Origin: Reinekea forsetii
GTDB taxonomy: Bacteria > Pseudomonadota > Gammaproteobacteria > Pseudomonadales > Natronospirillaceae
Reading direction: 5' to 3'
Length of the DNA stretch: 64,000 nt
Assembly (NCBI RefSeq): GCF_002795845.1
Contig: NZ_CP011797.1
Location: 2,503,501 to 2,567,500, forward strand
Part shown: piece after piece, positions 25,214-33,234 of the stretch
Numbering within the stretch: position 1 is the stretch's first letter
Layout: the number at the start of each line of letters is the position of its first letter
The notes under the pieces: model-generated
What the model saw: only the letters and a program-made list of their open reading frames with translations
Told to the model about the DNA's origin: nothing
Database searches by the model: none
Made by a program: the position numbers and the translations under genes

Positions 25214-26887
25214 ATGACCAACAATATTGAACAGATACGACCCAAGCACCTTGCCTTCAACCTGGAAGTTGATGAAAAATCTGGCACGGCATTCGGTGTT
25301 TTGCTTGCAAGCGAGGTCCGCTCAAAACTGAAGCGTGCGCATATCGATAAGGCGTTGTCTGAGGCCAGTTTACTGGAGTGGCGCATAGCTGGCTCGATTA
25401 TCGATACGTTGCTCGATTACTATGACCAAAAGGTGCCCTGTCGGCTTGCCATCGCTTCACGCTGTGACGCAACCTTCGAGGTGGTCTTGAGTGAAGACCA
25501 CATGGCGGCCTACATTGATGTTGTGCCCGCGCAAGGCGGCGTAGACCTAAGCGTTGAGAATCTCAGAGAAGGGTTAAGCGCAAACCTGGTTGCTGCTGAC
25601 CTTATCGATCTGGCCAGTCTTAAGGCGGTTGTCGCTGCACCTGAGGCCCGGCGGATTACCGTTGCGATCGGCAGAGCAGCCATGCCGGGAGTTGATAGCC
25701 AGTTCATTTCCTTGGTGGCACAGGACAGCATTCAGCCCAGTGGTGAGGTTAGGGCCATAAACGACAGCATCGATCATCTTGCCGGAAAATCCTACGTAAT
25801 CGTCGAACCCCGCACCGCCATTATGGAACGGCTTCCACCAAAACCTGGTAAAGATGGCTACAATATCTTTTCTGAAGCCCTCAAATCTTCACCTGGGATA
25901 GTAATACCCTGGTCTAGAAATATGACTGGCACCTTTTTTGACAAAGAAAATCCTGAAATAATATATGCCCACATTACTGGCCATCCGGTCATATTTGAAG
26001 ACGGCGGGCGCATAGATACCAGTTTAGAATTTGATAAGATTGACATTACCACTGGTCATGTTGAATTTGACGGTTCGGTTTTGATCAAAGGCGATGTACA
26101 CCCCGACATGAAGGTTAAAGCCACCGGTAATATTTTCATAAAGGGCATCGTCGAGCGAGCACAGGTGAAAGCCGGTAACAATCTTATCGTCGACGGCGGA
26201 GTTTTGGGTGACCCTAACATGGATGTGCCGGGGATAGGACTTCCGGAATACGATTGCGTTCTCGAAGCCGGCGGCTCGATAGAGGCTCAATACATCAATC
26301 TGGCTTACCTAAACGCCGGTAAGAACATCACCGTCAAAGAATACATATTCAATTCCAACCTTAAGGCTGGGAAAAGAGTCGCTGTCGGCAATAAAGGCGG
26401 CAAGGGTAGATTAGTCGGCGGTGAAACCCATGCGGTCGAATCGGTTACCGCTAAGACATTAGGTAGCCAAGCTTATAGCGTCACTAAAATCACCCTGGGA
26501 TATTCCAAGGTTGTTACAGATCTATTTCGGAAACTCGATTTCATTCGGGACCAGCGTGTCAATCAGGCAAAAAAACTACGCAACTTATTGCCGCCAGCGG
26601 TGCCAGCGGGCAGCGAAGAAATCGCACGCAGTAAAGACGAATTACATAAAATACGAAAGATCGAAAGTTCTTTACTAATCTTACAAGATGCTTTGAAGGA
26701 AATCGATCGGCGGCGAAGACGGGCAACTCCTCAGGAGCATGACCATCCAACACCCTTCATCAGTGCAAAGTCGACCAGCTATCCAAACTGCTATCTAGAA
26801 ATTAATGGCGCTAGCGTTCGTACCAAAACGGAACAACAAGCCATTATCTATGTGAAAAAAGATGGCATAATAGTTAGGAGAAAATAG
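25214..26887 (+). CDS. FapA-like DUF342 protein, copy 2
   Basis: A 557-residue paralogue of the gene at 22551, co-linear along its full length with no visible gaps and with many shared segments (VDEKSGTAFGVLLASEVRSK, AYIDVVPAQGG, the beta-helix repeats, GGKGRLVGGETHAVESV, and CYLEINGASVRTKTEQQAI at the end). Divergence is spread throughout, so the duplication is not recent. Function is as uncertain as for copy 1; a distinct or partner role is possible. The start at 25214 mirrors that of copy 1. The ribosome site is weak. Confidence 0.8.
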   Translation: MTNNIEQIRPKHLAFNLEVDEKSGTAFGVLLASEVRSKLKRAHIDKALSEASLLEWRIAGSIIDTLLDYYDQKVPCRLAIASRCDATFEVVLSEDHMAAYIDVVPAQGGVDLSVENLREGLSANLVAADLIDLASLKAVVAAPEARRITVAIGRAAMPGVDSQFISLVAQDSIQPSGEVRAINDSIDHLAGKSYVIVEPRTAIMERLPPKPGKDGYNIFSEALKSSPGIVIPWSRNMTGTFFDKENPEIIYAHITGHPVIFEDGGRIDTSLEFDKIDITTGHVEFDGSVLIKGDVHPDMKVKATGNIFIKGIVERAQVKAGNNLIVDGGVLGDPNMDVPGIGLPEYDCVLEAGGSIEAQYINLAYLNAGKNITVKEYIFNSNLKAGKRVAVGNKGGKGRLVGGETHAVESVTAKTLGSQAYSVTKITLGYSKVVTDLFRKLDFIRDQRVNQAKKLRNLLPPAVPAGSEEIARSKDELHKIRKIESSLLILQDALKEIDRRRRRATPQEHDHPTPFISAKSTSYPNCYLEINGASVRTKTEQQAIIYVKKDGIIVRRK

Positions 26888-26930
26888 TCCATATCGATCG
26901 ATCAATGCCAAGATGGCGTTTGAAGTTATA
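26888..26930 (+). pseudogene. Scar of a second CBS gene after fapA copy 2
   Basis: Just after the copy 2 stop, bases 26901-26930 translate as INAKMAFEVI, matching VNAKMAIEGI at residues 112-121 of the intact CBS gene; the bases before it (ATAG-NN-CATAT) match the gap between fapA copy 1 and its CBS gene. The simplest reading is an internal deletion of most of a duplicated CBS gene that joined its upstream gap to its 3' part. No reading frame of useful length remains. Confidence 0.6.
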
Positions 26931-27142
26931 ACATTAATCCTCGGACCCCGCTCAATTAAATGCCAGAAAAATCGATTAACCGAAAAGCCTCTAGTCCAGT
27001 TGCCCCGTCAGCGCGTAATTAATACAACATAAAAAAGCTGCTAGCGGCCAAATCAATCCAGTGCTAAGGTCAGTAGATCAATACTTGGCTCAAGCTCTGA
27101 CTTCGGCCACCAAAGCGACTGCCCACCACGAGGCCCAAGCGC

Positions 27143-28030
27143 ATGAATATTCTAATAACCGGTGCAACCGGCTTTATCGGCACCGAACTCTGTGGCCTGC
27201 TGTCCCGGCAAAACCACGATCTAGTCGTCAAGACTCGCCATCCGGAACGAATCAAGGGCGCAATTAGGGGTATTAGCAGTCTTGCTCAACTCAACCCCGC
27301 GGAGACCTTTGATGTTGTGATCAACCTAGCCGGAGAGCCCATTGCCGATAAACGTTGGTCGATAGCCCAGCAACAGCGGATTACGGACAGTCGCCTCAAC
27401 ACTACCCAAGAAATCATTGACTACTTTGCCACTAGCGAATCTAAACCAGCTCTGTTTATCAGCGGTTCTGCAATTGGCTACTATGGTGTCGGCTCTACCG
27501 CCGAGTCTATTGATGAGCAAGGTACTGCGGATAACAGTTTTTCCAGTCAGCTTTGCAGCGCGTGGGAAGCCTGCGCCTTGCAGGCCGAGCCCATGGGTAT
27601 CCGGACCTGCCTACTGCGCACTGGGATCGTTCTGGGCAAAAATGGTGGTGCCCTGAGTAAGATGATCCTCCCGTTCAAGCTTGGTTTAGGCGGCAAAATT
27701 GGCACAGGAACGCAGTGGATGCCGTGGATACACCTGCACGACATGGTGGCGTTAATCGCCCACTGTATAGCAGATGAAAGCTTAACAGGCCCGATTAACG
27801 CCACCGCGCCCCAGCCGGTGACCAATGCCGACTTTACCAAGGCATTAGGCCATGCCTTGCACCGGCCTACTCTGCTCACTATGCCGGCTATGATGATCGA
27901 GCTGCTAATGGGCCAGATGGGCGAAGAGCTGCTCTTATCCGGTAAGCGGGTGTTACCGGTCAAAATAGAACAGGCTGGTTTCCAATTTCGGTATCAACGT
28001 CTCGATGAGGCCTTAGCAGACATCCTCTAG
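27143..28030 (+). CDS. yfcH: TIGR01777-type NAD(P)-binding epimerase-like protein (YfcH)
   Basis: A 295-residue cytoplasmic protein of the extended SDR family. The N-terminal dinucleotide motif ITGATGFIG (residues 5-13), VINLAGEPIADKRW with the conserved Asn, SGSAIGYYG and the C-terminal DUF1731-like end (LLMGQMGEELLLSGKRVLPVK) are typical of YfcH. Its substrate is unknown. GAGG lies about 8 bases before the ATG. It stands alone, convergent with the TRAP genes. Confidence 0.9.
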   Translation: MNILITGATGFIGTELCGLLSRQNHDLVVKTRHPERIKGAIRGISSLAQLNPAETFDVVINLAGEPIADKRWSIAQQQRITDSRLNTTQEIIDYFATSESKPALFISGSAIGYYGVGSTAESIDEQGTADNSFSSQLCSAWEACALQAEPMGIRTCLLRTGIVLGKNGGALSKMILPFKLGLGGKIGTGTQWMPWIHLHDMVALIAHCIADESLTGPINATAPQPVTNADFTKALGHALHRPTLLTMPAMMIELLMGQMGEELLLSGKRVLPVKIEQAGFQFRYQRLDEALADIL

Positions 28031-28200
28031 CGGGGCACTGAATACGGCCCATATGTTAGGGCCCTTCGCCGGCAAAGCGTTTGGGCCGACAAACCGGAGC
28101 ATGGCCAGGCACATTATCCCCCGAGTAAAGCTTGCACCATCATCTTATCCAACGAACATCGTGGCTGATCGACCAGAAGCCTGATCCCATCTATTGCAGT

Positions 28201-28232
28201 CAAAAAAAACACGCCCCTTAGGACGCGCTTTA
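28201..28232 (-). terminator. Rho-independent terminator of the TRAP operon
   Basis: On the reverse strand AAGCGCGTCC, a TAAG loop and GGGCGTGTTT pair (three G-U pairs), followed by a run of eight Ts. It sits about 50 bases after the dctM stop. Confidence 0.75.
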
Positions 28233-28279
28233 TCTTATTGACTGCAACCGTTAATGAGTCGGCTACGGTCGAGTCTGCT

Positions 28280-29893
28280 TTACCGTAGGATGATCTCTGG
28301 ACCCATAACCAGATAGGGCAACCAGGTTGAGATGGCCGGAATATAGGTGACGATCACCAGGAACACCATCAACACGAGCATAAAGGGCATAGCCGCCTTG
28401 ACGACCCGCGACAGGCTCATGCCGGTGATCCCGGAGGTGACAAATAGATTGAGACCAATCGGTGGCGTGATCATACCGATTTCCATGTTCACCACCATGA
28501 TAATCCCTAGGTGAATCGGATCGATCCCCAATGCCATGGCGATTGGAAACACCACCGGTGCAACGATAACCAACAAGCCCGATGGCTCCATAAACTGGCC
28601 ACCGATTAACAACAGAATATTGACCGCGATCAGGAAGGTAAACCAGTTAAAGCCGATACCCAACATCCATTCGGTAATCATCTGCGGGATGCGTTCAGCC
28701 GATAAGGTATGGGCGAACAATAGGGCGTTAGCGATGATAAACATCAACATCACCGTGGTTTTGGTGCCGTCCAGGATCGTCAGACGAGCCTGGCCACCAA
28801 ACATGCCGGGGATAAAGTTACGCACGATCAGGGATATATTACGACCCCAGATAGACAAGGCTTGCAGCAATGCCTGTCGCTTACTTTGGCCCTGTTGGAT
28901 GCGCCAATATAGATACGCAGCACAACTGAGTAGGCTGAACACGATAATGAAGGTCCAATGTCCGGGTTCGAAACCATTGTCGCTGGTACCGACCACAAAG
29001 AAGGTCAGGATTGAGGACACCAAGAAGAACGAAACACCATAGACCGTGGCACGGAAACCGACCTGGGCCTGGGGCGCATCAGTCGCCATGACCCAAGGCG
29101 AATCCTTCAACGGGCCCATGTCTCGGTAGATAAAGATGGCCACCAGCATAGAGTAAATCGCCGCTACAATGGCCGCCTCGGTCGGCGTAAAGACGCCACC
29201 GTAGATACCGCCCATGATAATTACCACCAAGAACAGGCCCCAACCGGCTTCTTTGGCGGCATGGAGCCAGTGCACCACACCGTGCCACGGTTCAGACGGC
29301 AGGTTCTTCTTGCGTGCCACAACATAGATGGCAAGCATCAACATCAAACCGGCGATTAGACCTGGAATCACACCCGCTAAGAACATCCGACCGACCGAAA
29401 CGTCGGTCGCTGCGGCGTAAACCACCATCACGATCGAAGGCGGAATCAGGATGCCTAAGGTGCCGGCATTGGCGATAACCCCGGCGGCAAATTCTTTCGA
29501 ATAGCCGACCTGACGCATACCGACAATGGCTATAGAGCCAATGGCCACCACGGTCGCCGGTGACGATCCGGACAGCGCCGCGAACATCATACAGGCCAAG
29601 ACCGAGGCCATGGCCAAGCCGCCACGAAAGTGACCGACGGAGGCGATGGCGAAGTCAATCAGCCGCTTGGCAACCCCGCCGGTCGACATAAAGGCCGAGG
29701 CCAAGACGAAAAACGGAATGGCCAGCAAGGTGTAGTGTGTACCGGTACCAAACAGGGTAATCGCGATAGACGATAACGAATCCTGTGAGATAAAGGCGAC
29801 AAAAAAGATCGAAGACAGGCCGAGGGATATACCCACTGGCACGCCCAAAAATAGCAGGGTTAATACCATGCCAAATAAAATCAGAGAATCCAT
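28280..29893 (-). CDS. dctM: TRAP transporter large membrane subunit DctM, with insert
   Basis: A 537-residue inner-membrane protein, the catalytic transporter of a tripartite ATP-independent periplasmic system driven by ion gradients. Typical DctM sequence is seen in residues 1-245 (GVPVGISLGLSS, ANAGTLGILIPPSIVMVVYAA) and 365-537 (GGQFMEPSGLLVIVAPV, GMITPPIGLNLFV). Between them are about 110 extra residues including two added hydrophobic segments (around FFLVSSILTFFVVG and TFIIVFSLLSCAAYLYW); usual DctM proteins have about 430 residues. It starts 8 bases after dctQ, so they are co-translated. Confidence 0.93.
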   Translation of the reverse strand: MDSLILFGMVLTLLFLGVPVGISLGLSSIFFVAFISQDSLSSIAITLFGTGTHYTLLAIPFFVLASAFMSTGGVAKRLIDFAIASVGHFRGGLAMASVLACMMFAALSGSSPATVVAIGSIAIVGMRQVGYSKEFAAGVIANAGTLGILIPPSIVMVVYAAATDVSVGRMFLAGVIPGLIAGLMLMLAIYVVARKKNLPSEPWHGVVHWLHAAKEAGWGLFLVVIIMGGIYGGVFTPTEAAIVAAIYSMLVAIFIYRDMGPLKDSPWVMATDAPQAQVGFRATVYGVSFFLVSSILTFFVVGTSDNGFEPGHWTFIIVFSLLSCAAYLYWRIQQGQSKRQALLQALSIWGRNISLIVRNFIPGMFGGQARLTILDGTKTTVMLMFIIANALLFAHTLSAERIPQMITEWMLGIGFNWFTFLIAVNILLLIGGQFMEPSGLLVIVAPVVFPIAMALGIDPIHLGIIMVVNMEIGMITPPIGLNLFVTSGITGMSLSRVVKAAMPFMLVLMVFLVIVTYIPAISTWLPYLVMGPEIILR

Positions 29894-29900
29894 GGTGACC

Positions 29901-30581
29901 TCAGTCAGCTAATAGGTTTTTATTTTCTTTGACCAAGTCTTCAGCTTCATGTGCACTGATCAGGGCCGCTCGCTTACCGATCGCAATATCGACAAAGGCT
30001 TGAGTGCCACGCAACATAAGCAGGGCTAAACCGATGGGTAGCGCGAGTAACACCAGCCATTTGTGCAATCGGTTTTGCAGGCCGAACAGTTCTTGCGCCC
30101 AGACCGGGTAACGCAATTCATCGACACCGATACCAAATTTGTAAAACTTACTCCAGTATTCCAGAGCTCCGCCGCTGACATCGAAACCCAATGCCCGTAA
30201 CCAGGTGGAATCGAGCAAGATCATGCCATAAAGGATGACACAGACAGCGCCAAACAGGCTGAGAACTTTTTCCAGTCGTTTCGGCAAAGCCTTCAAGACA
30301 ATGTCGACACCCAAGTGGAGATTAGTCTTAATGCCATAGCTCATGCCAAACAGGACCAGCCAGGAAAACATTATGGTGTTAAATTCCAATGCCGCCGACC
30401 AACCGGTGTTGAAGCCATACCGCGCAATCACCTGGCCGAAGGATACGGCCATAATTGACGCAATAATGGTAATTAATAGGTGTTCTTCTATATGGTGTAT
30501 CAGTTTGTAGTAACGCAGTTCTAGTAACCAGATTACCGCGACCAAAACAAACAGGAAAAAATGGGGCCAATAACCAGTCAT
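29901..30581 (-). CDS. dctQ: TRAP transporter small membrane subunit DctQ
   Basis: A 226-residue membrane protein with four main hydrophobic helices, the DctQ fold that holds DctM. Segments include a helix from about residue 8, FSWLVLFGMSYGIKTNLHLGVDIVLKALP (the family's conserved loop), and a helix near 175-195. It is somewhat longer than the usual 160-200 residues owing to an extended segment around 120-165. It follows dctP after an attenuator-like hairpin. Confidence 0.9.
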   Translation of the reverse strand: MTGYWPHFFLFVLVAVIWLLELRYYKLIHHIEEHLLITIIASIMAVSFGQVIARYGFNTGWSAALEFNTIMFSWLVLFGMSYGIKTNLHLGVDIVLKALPKRLEKVLSLFGAVCVILYGMILLDSTWLRALGFDVSGGALEYWSKFYKFGIGVDELRYPVWAQELFGLQNRLHKWLVLLALPIGLALLMLRGTQAFVDIAIGKRAALISAHEAEDLVKENKNLLAD

Positions 30582-30612
30582 GACCGGTTCCTCAACAAGG
30601 TTTATAAAAGCA

Positions 30613-30642
30613 GTAAAAATGAGGCAGTACGAACGACTGCCT
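30613..30642 (-). terminator. Attenuator hairpin between dctP and dctQ
   Basis: Reverse strand AGGCAGT-CGTTCGT-ACTGCCT forms a perfect 7-bp stem, followed by CA and five Ts. Its place between the binding-protein gene and the membrane genes suggests partial termination, so that DctP is made in excess of DctQM. Confidence 0.6.
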
Positions 30643-30665
30643 CTCGTCAGAGACTAGGCTGCTAC

Positions 30666-31655
30666 TTAAGAGCCAGCCGCTGCACTGATCAGATCGGCGC
30701 CAATTTGCTTCTCAAATTGCTTCCAAACTGGCTTCATCGCATTCACCCAAGCTTCACGTTGCGTGGCGTTTAGGACGTTGATCTTGCCACCAGCGTTGAG
30801 GATATTCTGACGGTTGGTCGCTTCAGCGTCCTTAACGGCTAGGTTAGCCTGAAGGGTAACTTCGTTTGCAATGCGTAAAAACGTTGCACGTACGTCAGCG
30901 TCCAGGCTATCCAAGAATTCAGTAGAGGTCATGAACAGGTATGCCAGCAACTGGTGATTGGTTTCTGTTGTGCTGTCCTGAACTTCGTAGAATTTCTTAG
31001 TGTAAACGTTAGACCAAGTGTTTTCTTGGCCGTCAACAACGCCCGTCTGCAAGGCACCGTATACTTCAGCAAAAGCCATTGGTTGCGGTGAAGCATCCAT
31101 AGCTTTAATCATCGCCTTGGCAACGTCAGAGGTTTGCACACGGAATTTCAGACCGGCGGCATCCGTCGGTAAGATCAGCGCTTTGTTGGCGGAGAAATAT
31201 TTCATGCCCGACATCCAATAACCCAGACCGACAAAACCAACGCCTTCCATTTCATTCAACAGACCACGGCCCGACTTAGACTCGGTGAAGCGAATTGCCG
31301 CGTCGATATCTTTAAACACGAAGGGTAAATCGAACACGCCAAATTTTTCAGTATATGAGCCGAATTTTGACAAGGACGGAGCTAGCATCTGGACATCACC
31401 CAATAACAGGGCTTCCAATTCTTTGCTGTCGCCGAACAGGGTGCTGTTTGGAAACACTTCGACGCAGAGCTTGCCGTCTAATTCTTTATTGATCTGCTCA
31501 GCAAAGTTATTCGCTGCAACGACCTTAGGGTGAGTGGTGCCGCCGGTTACATGGCTAAGCTTGGCAACTATTTCACCCGGCTCACAACTGGCCGCGGCCA
31601 GTGACGCAACGGATGTTAAGGTGATGGCCGTGATCAGAGATGTTAGTTTGCGCAT
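30666..31655 (-). CDS. dctP: TRAP transporter solute-binding protein DctP
   Basis: A 329-residue periplasmic binding protein. The signal peptide MRKLTSLITAITLTSVASLA leads to AAS. Family hallmarks are LSHVTGGTTHPKVVAANNFAE, the central KFRVQTSDVAKAMIKAMDASPQPM with the Arg that salt-bridges the ligand carboxylate, and EVYGALQTGVVDGQENTW. The likely ligand is a C4-dicarboxylate or related organic acid, given dctBD next door. I chose ATG 31655 after AAGGGT; the longer ORF to 31736 runs through the sigma-54 promoter and is rejected. Confidence 0.93.
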   Translation of the reverse strand: MRKLTSLITAITLTSVASLAAASCEPGEIVAKLSHVTGGTTHPKVVAANNFAEQINKELDGKLCVEVFPNSTLFGDSKELEALLLGDVQMLAPSLSKFGSYTEKFGVFDLPFVFKDIDAAIRFTESKSGRGLLNEMEGVGFVGLGYWMSGMKYFSANKALILPTDAAGLKFRVQTSDVAKAMIKAMDASPQPMAFAEVYGALQTGVVDGQENTWSNVYTKKFYEVQDSTTETNHQLLAYLFMTSTEFLDSLDADVRATFLRIANEVTLQANLAVKDAEATNRQNILNAGGKINVLNATQREAWVNAMKPVWKQFEKQIGADLISAAAGS

Positions 31656-31719
31656 ATCTTGTACCCTTATTGTTTTTTTAATTTTACGTACCTGTCTCAT
31701 TAGAGACTGATATTGAGTT

Positions 31720-31736
31720 TGCAAAGGCAATGCCAA
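31720..31736 (-). promoter_or_regulatory. Sigma-54 promoter of dctPQM
   Basis: Reverse strand TTGGCATTGCCTTTGCA: GG and GC are exactly 10 bases apart with TTGGCA and TTTGC in the -24 and -12 boxes, close to the consensus. The inferred start near 31708 gives a leader of about 53 bases. The adjacent regulator DctD belongs to the sigma-54 activator family. Confidence 0.75.
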
Positions 31737-31810
31737 CTGCCACCAATTGGACGCAGAGACCCACCTAGCAGGTCAGGCCGAGTTCAATCGGCGACCGAAA
31801 GGCCTGTCAA

Positions 31811-31860
31811 TGGGTAGTTGGTTACCCACAAACCTCACTCAGGCGGGTAGCTTGCTACCC
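31811..31860. promoter_or_regulatory. Two DctD-type upstream activator palindromes
   Basis: GGGTAG-TTGG-TTACCC (31812-31827) and GGGTAG-CTTG-CTACCC (31845-31860) are near-identical 16-base palindromes. Their centres are 33 bases apart, about three helical turns, at roughly -112 and -145 from the inferred dctP start. Tandem sites of this sort upstream of a sigma-54 promoter are typical for DctD. The second site overlaps the dctD stop codon. Confidence 0.65.
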
Positions 31861-33234
31861 ATCGAGTTCGTCGTCGGCCAGATCCTTGATCTGAATCTTG
31901 AGTCGTTTTATCTTATCGTACAAGCCCTTACGCGACAGACCAAGCGCAGTATAGGTTAGTTTTAGGGAACCGCCATGGCGCATCAATTCTTGTTCTATAA
32001 CCGTTTTTTCAAAACTGCTAAGGCGCGAAGCCAGGTCGCCGACATGGCTCGATGTTGTCGTTTCTTGGACAAAACCGTTCCACATACCCAAGACAAAGCG
32101 ATCGGCGTAATTGCGCAATTCGCGGACATTACCCGGCCAGGCATAATGGGTGAGCTGTTCCACCAGCGCCGGTGACAGGGTCGGGATTTCACGCCGATAC
32201 TTACTGCGCGCGATGCGCGCCAGATGAAAGAACAGCAAGGCAATGTCTTCACGCCGATCGCGCAGTGGGGGAATTTTAAAAGTGATGACATTGAGCCGGT
32301 AATAAAGGTCGAGGCGGAACCGATGGTCGCTCGACAGCGTTTCCAAGTCTTCCTTGGTGGCGGCAATAATGGTGATGTCCAAGGCAATGGTCTTATTGGA
32401 ACCGAGCGGCTCGATGGTGCGTTGCTCGATGGCGCGCAGTATCTTGGCCTGTAAATCCATCGGCATGGAGTCGATTTCATCCAAAAAGACTGTGCCACCC
32501 TGAGCATACTCCAGCTTGCCAATGCGTTTTTTGGTCGCACCGGTAAAGGCTCCGGCCTCATGGCCAAACAGTTCGCTCTCGATCAGATCGATCGGCACTG
32601 CGGCACAGTTGATCGCGACAAAGGGTTGGTGTTTGCGGTTGGAGAAATCGTGAATGGCACGCGCCACCACCTCTTTACCAGAGCCAGTCTCACCGATAAT
32701 CAGGCAGTCGACATTGGTATCTGATAGCGCGTTGATCTGCTCACGCAGATAGACAATACCCTCAGAACGCCCCACCAGACGTTGGCTGATCGGATCGTGG
32801 TCATCGATGGTCTCGCGCAGACTGCGGTTTTCCAAGACCAGGCGGCGCTTTTCCAAGGCCCGTTTAAGGACCTGGGAGAGTTGTTGCATCGAAAAGGGCT
32901 TTTCCAGAAAATCGTAGGCGCCCTTGCGAATCGCTTCCACGGCCAGCGGTACATCACCATGACCGGTCATCAGGATGGTTGGCAGGGCGACATCTATATC
33001 CATAACCTTTTGCAGCAAGTCCATGCCGTTCATATCGGGCATCAAAATATCGCTAATCACCACCCCATAGGCGTCACTGGAGAGTCGATTCAGCACCTCG
33101 GTGGCGCTCAGGTTGGACTCTACGGTAAAGCCGTCCAACTCCAGGCCCTGCTGTAAGGCATGCAAAAGATCGTCATCATCATCGATCAGCCAAATGGTGG
33201 CCGACAACTGCAATTCGGTTAGGCTATCGGTCAT
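31855..33234 (-). CDS. dctD: Sigma-54-dependent response regulator DctD
   Basis: A 459-residue NtrC-family activator. Receiver domain residues 12-130 with acidic pocket Asp18-Asp20 and phospho-acceptor Asp62 (VVISDILMP), Lys of FLEKPF; AAA+ domain about 155-385 with GETGSGKE (Walker A), the sigma-54 contact loop GAFTGA, and FLDEIDSMP (Walker B); Fis-type helix-turn-helix at the end (LKLTYTALGLSRKGLYDKIKRL). The ATG at 33234 lies inside the dctB 3' end, and AAGGA stands about 11 bases upstream. It should activate dctPQM. Confidence 0.94.
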   Translation of the reverse strand: MTDSLTELQLSATIWLIDDDDDLLHALQQGLELDGFTVESNLSATEVLNRLSSDAYGVVISDILMPDMNGMDLLQKVMDIDVALPTILMTGHGDVPLAVEAIRKGAYDFLEKPFSMQQLSQVLKRALEKRRLVLENRSLRETIDDHDPISQRLVGRSEGIVYLREQINALSDTNVDCLIIGETGSGKEVVARAIHDFSNRKHQPFVAINCAAVPIDLIESELFGHEAGAFTGATKKRIGKLEYAQGGTVFLDEIDSMPMDLQAKILRAIEQRTIEPLGSNKTIALDITIIAATKEDLETLSSDHRFRLDLYYRLNVITFKIPPLRDRREDIALLFFHLARIARSKYRREIPTLSPALVEQLTHYAWPGNVRELRNYADRFVLGMWNGFVQETTTSSHVGDLASRLSSFEKTVIEQELMRHGGSLKLTYTALGLSRKGLYDKIKRLKIQIKDLADDELDG

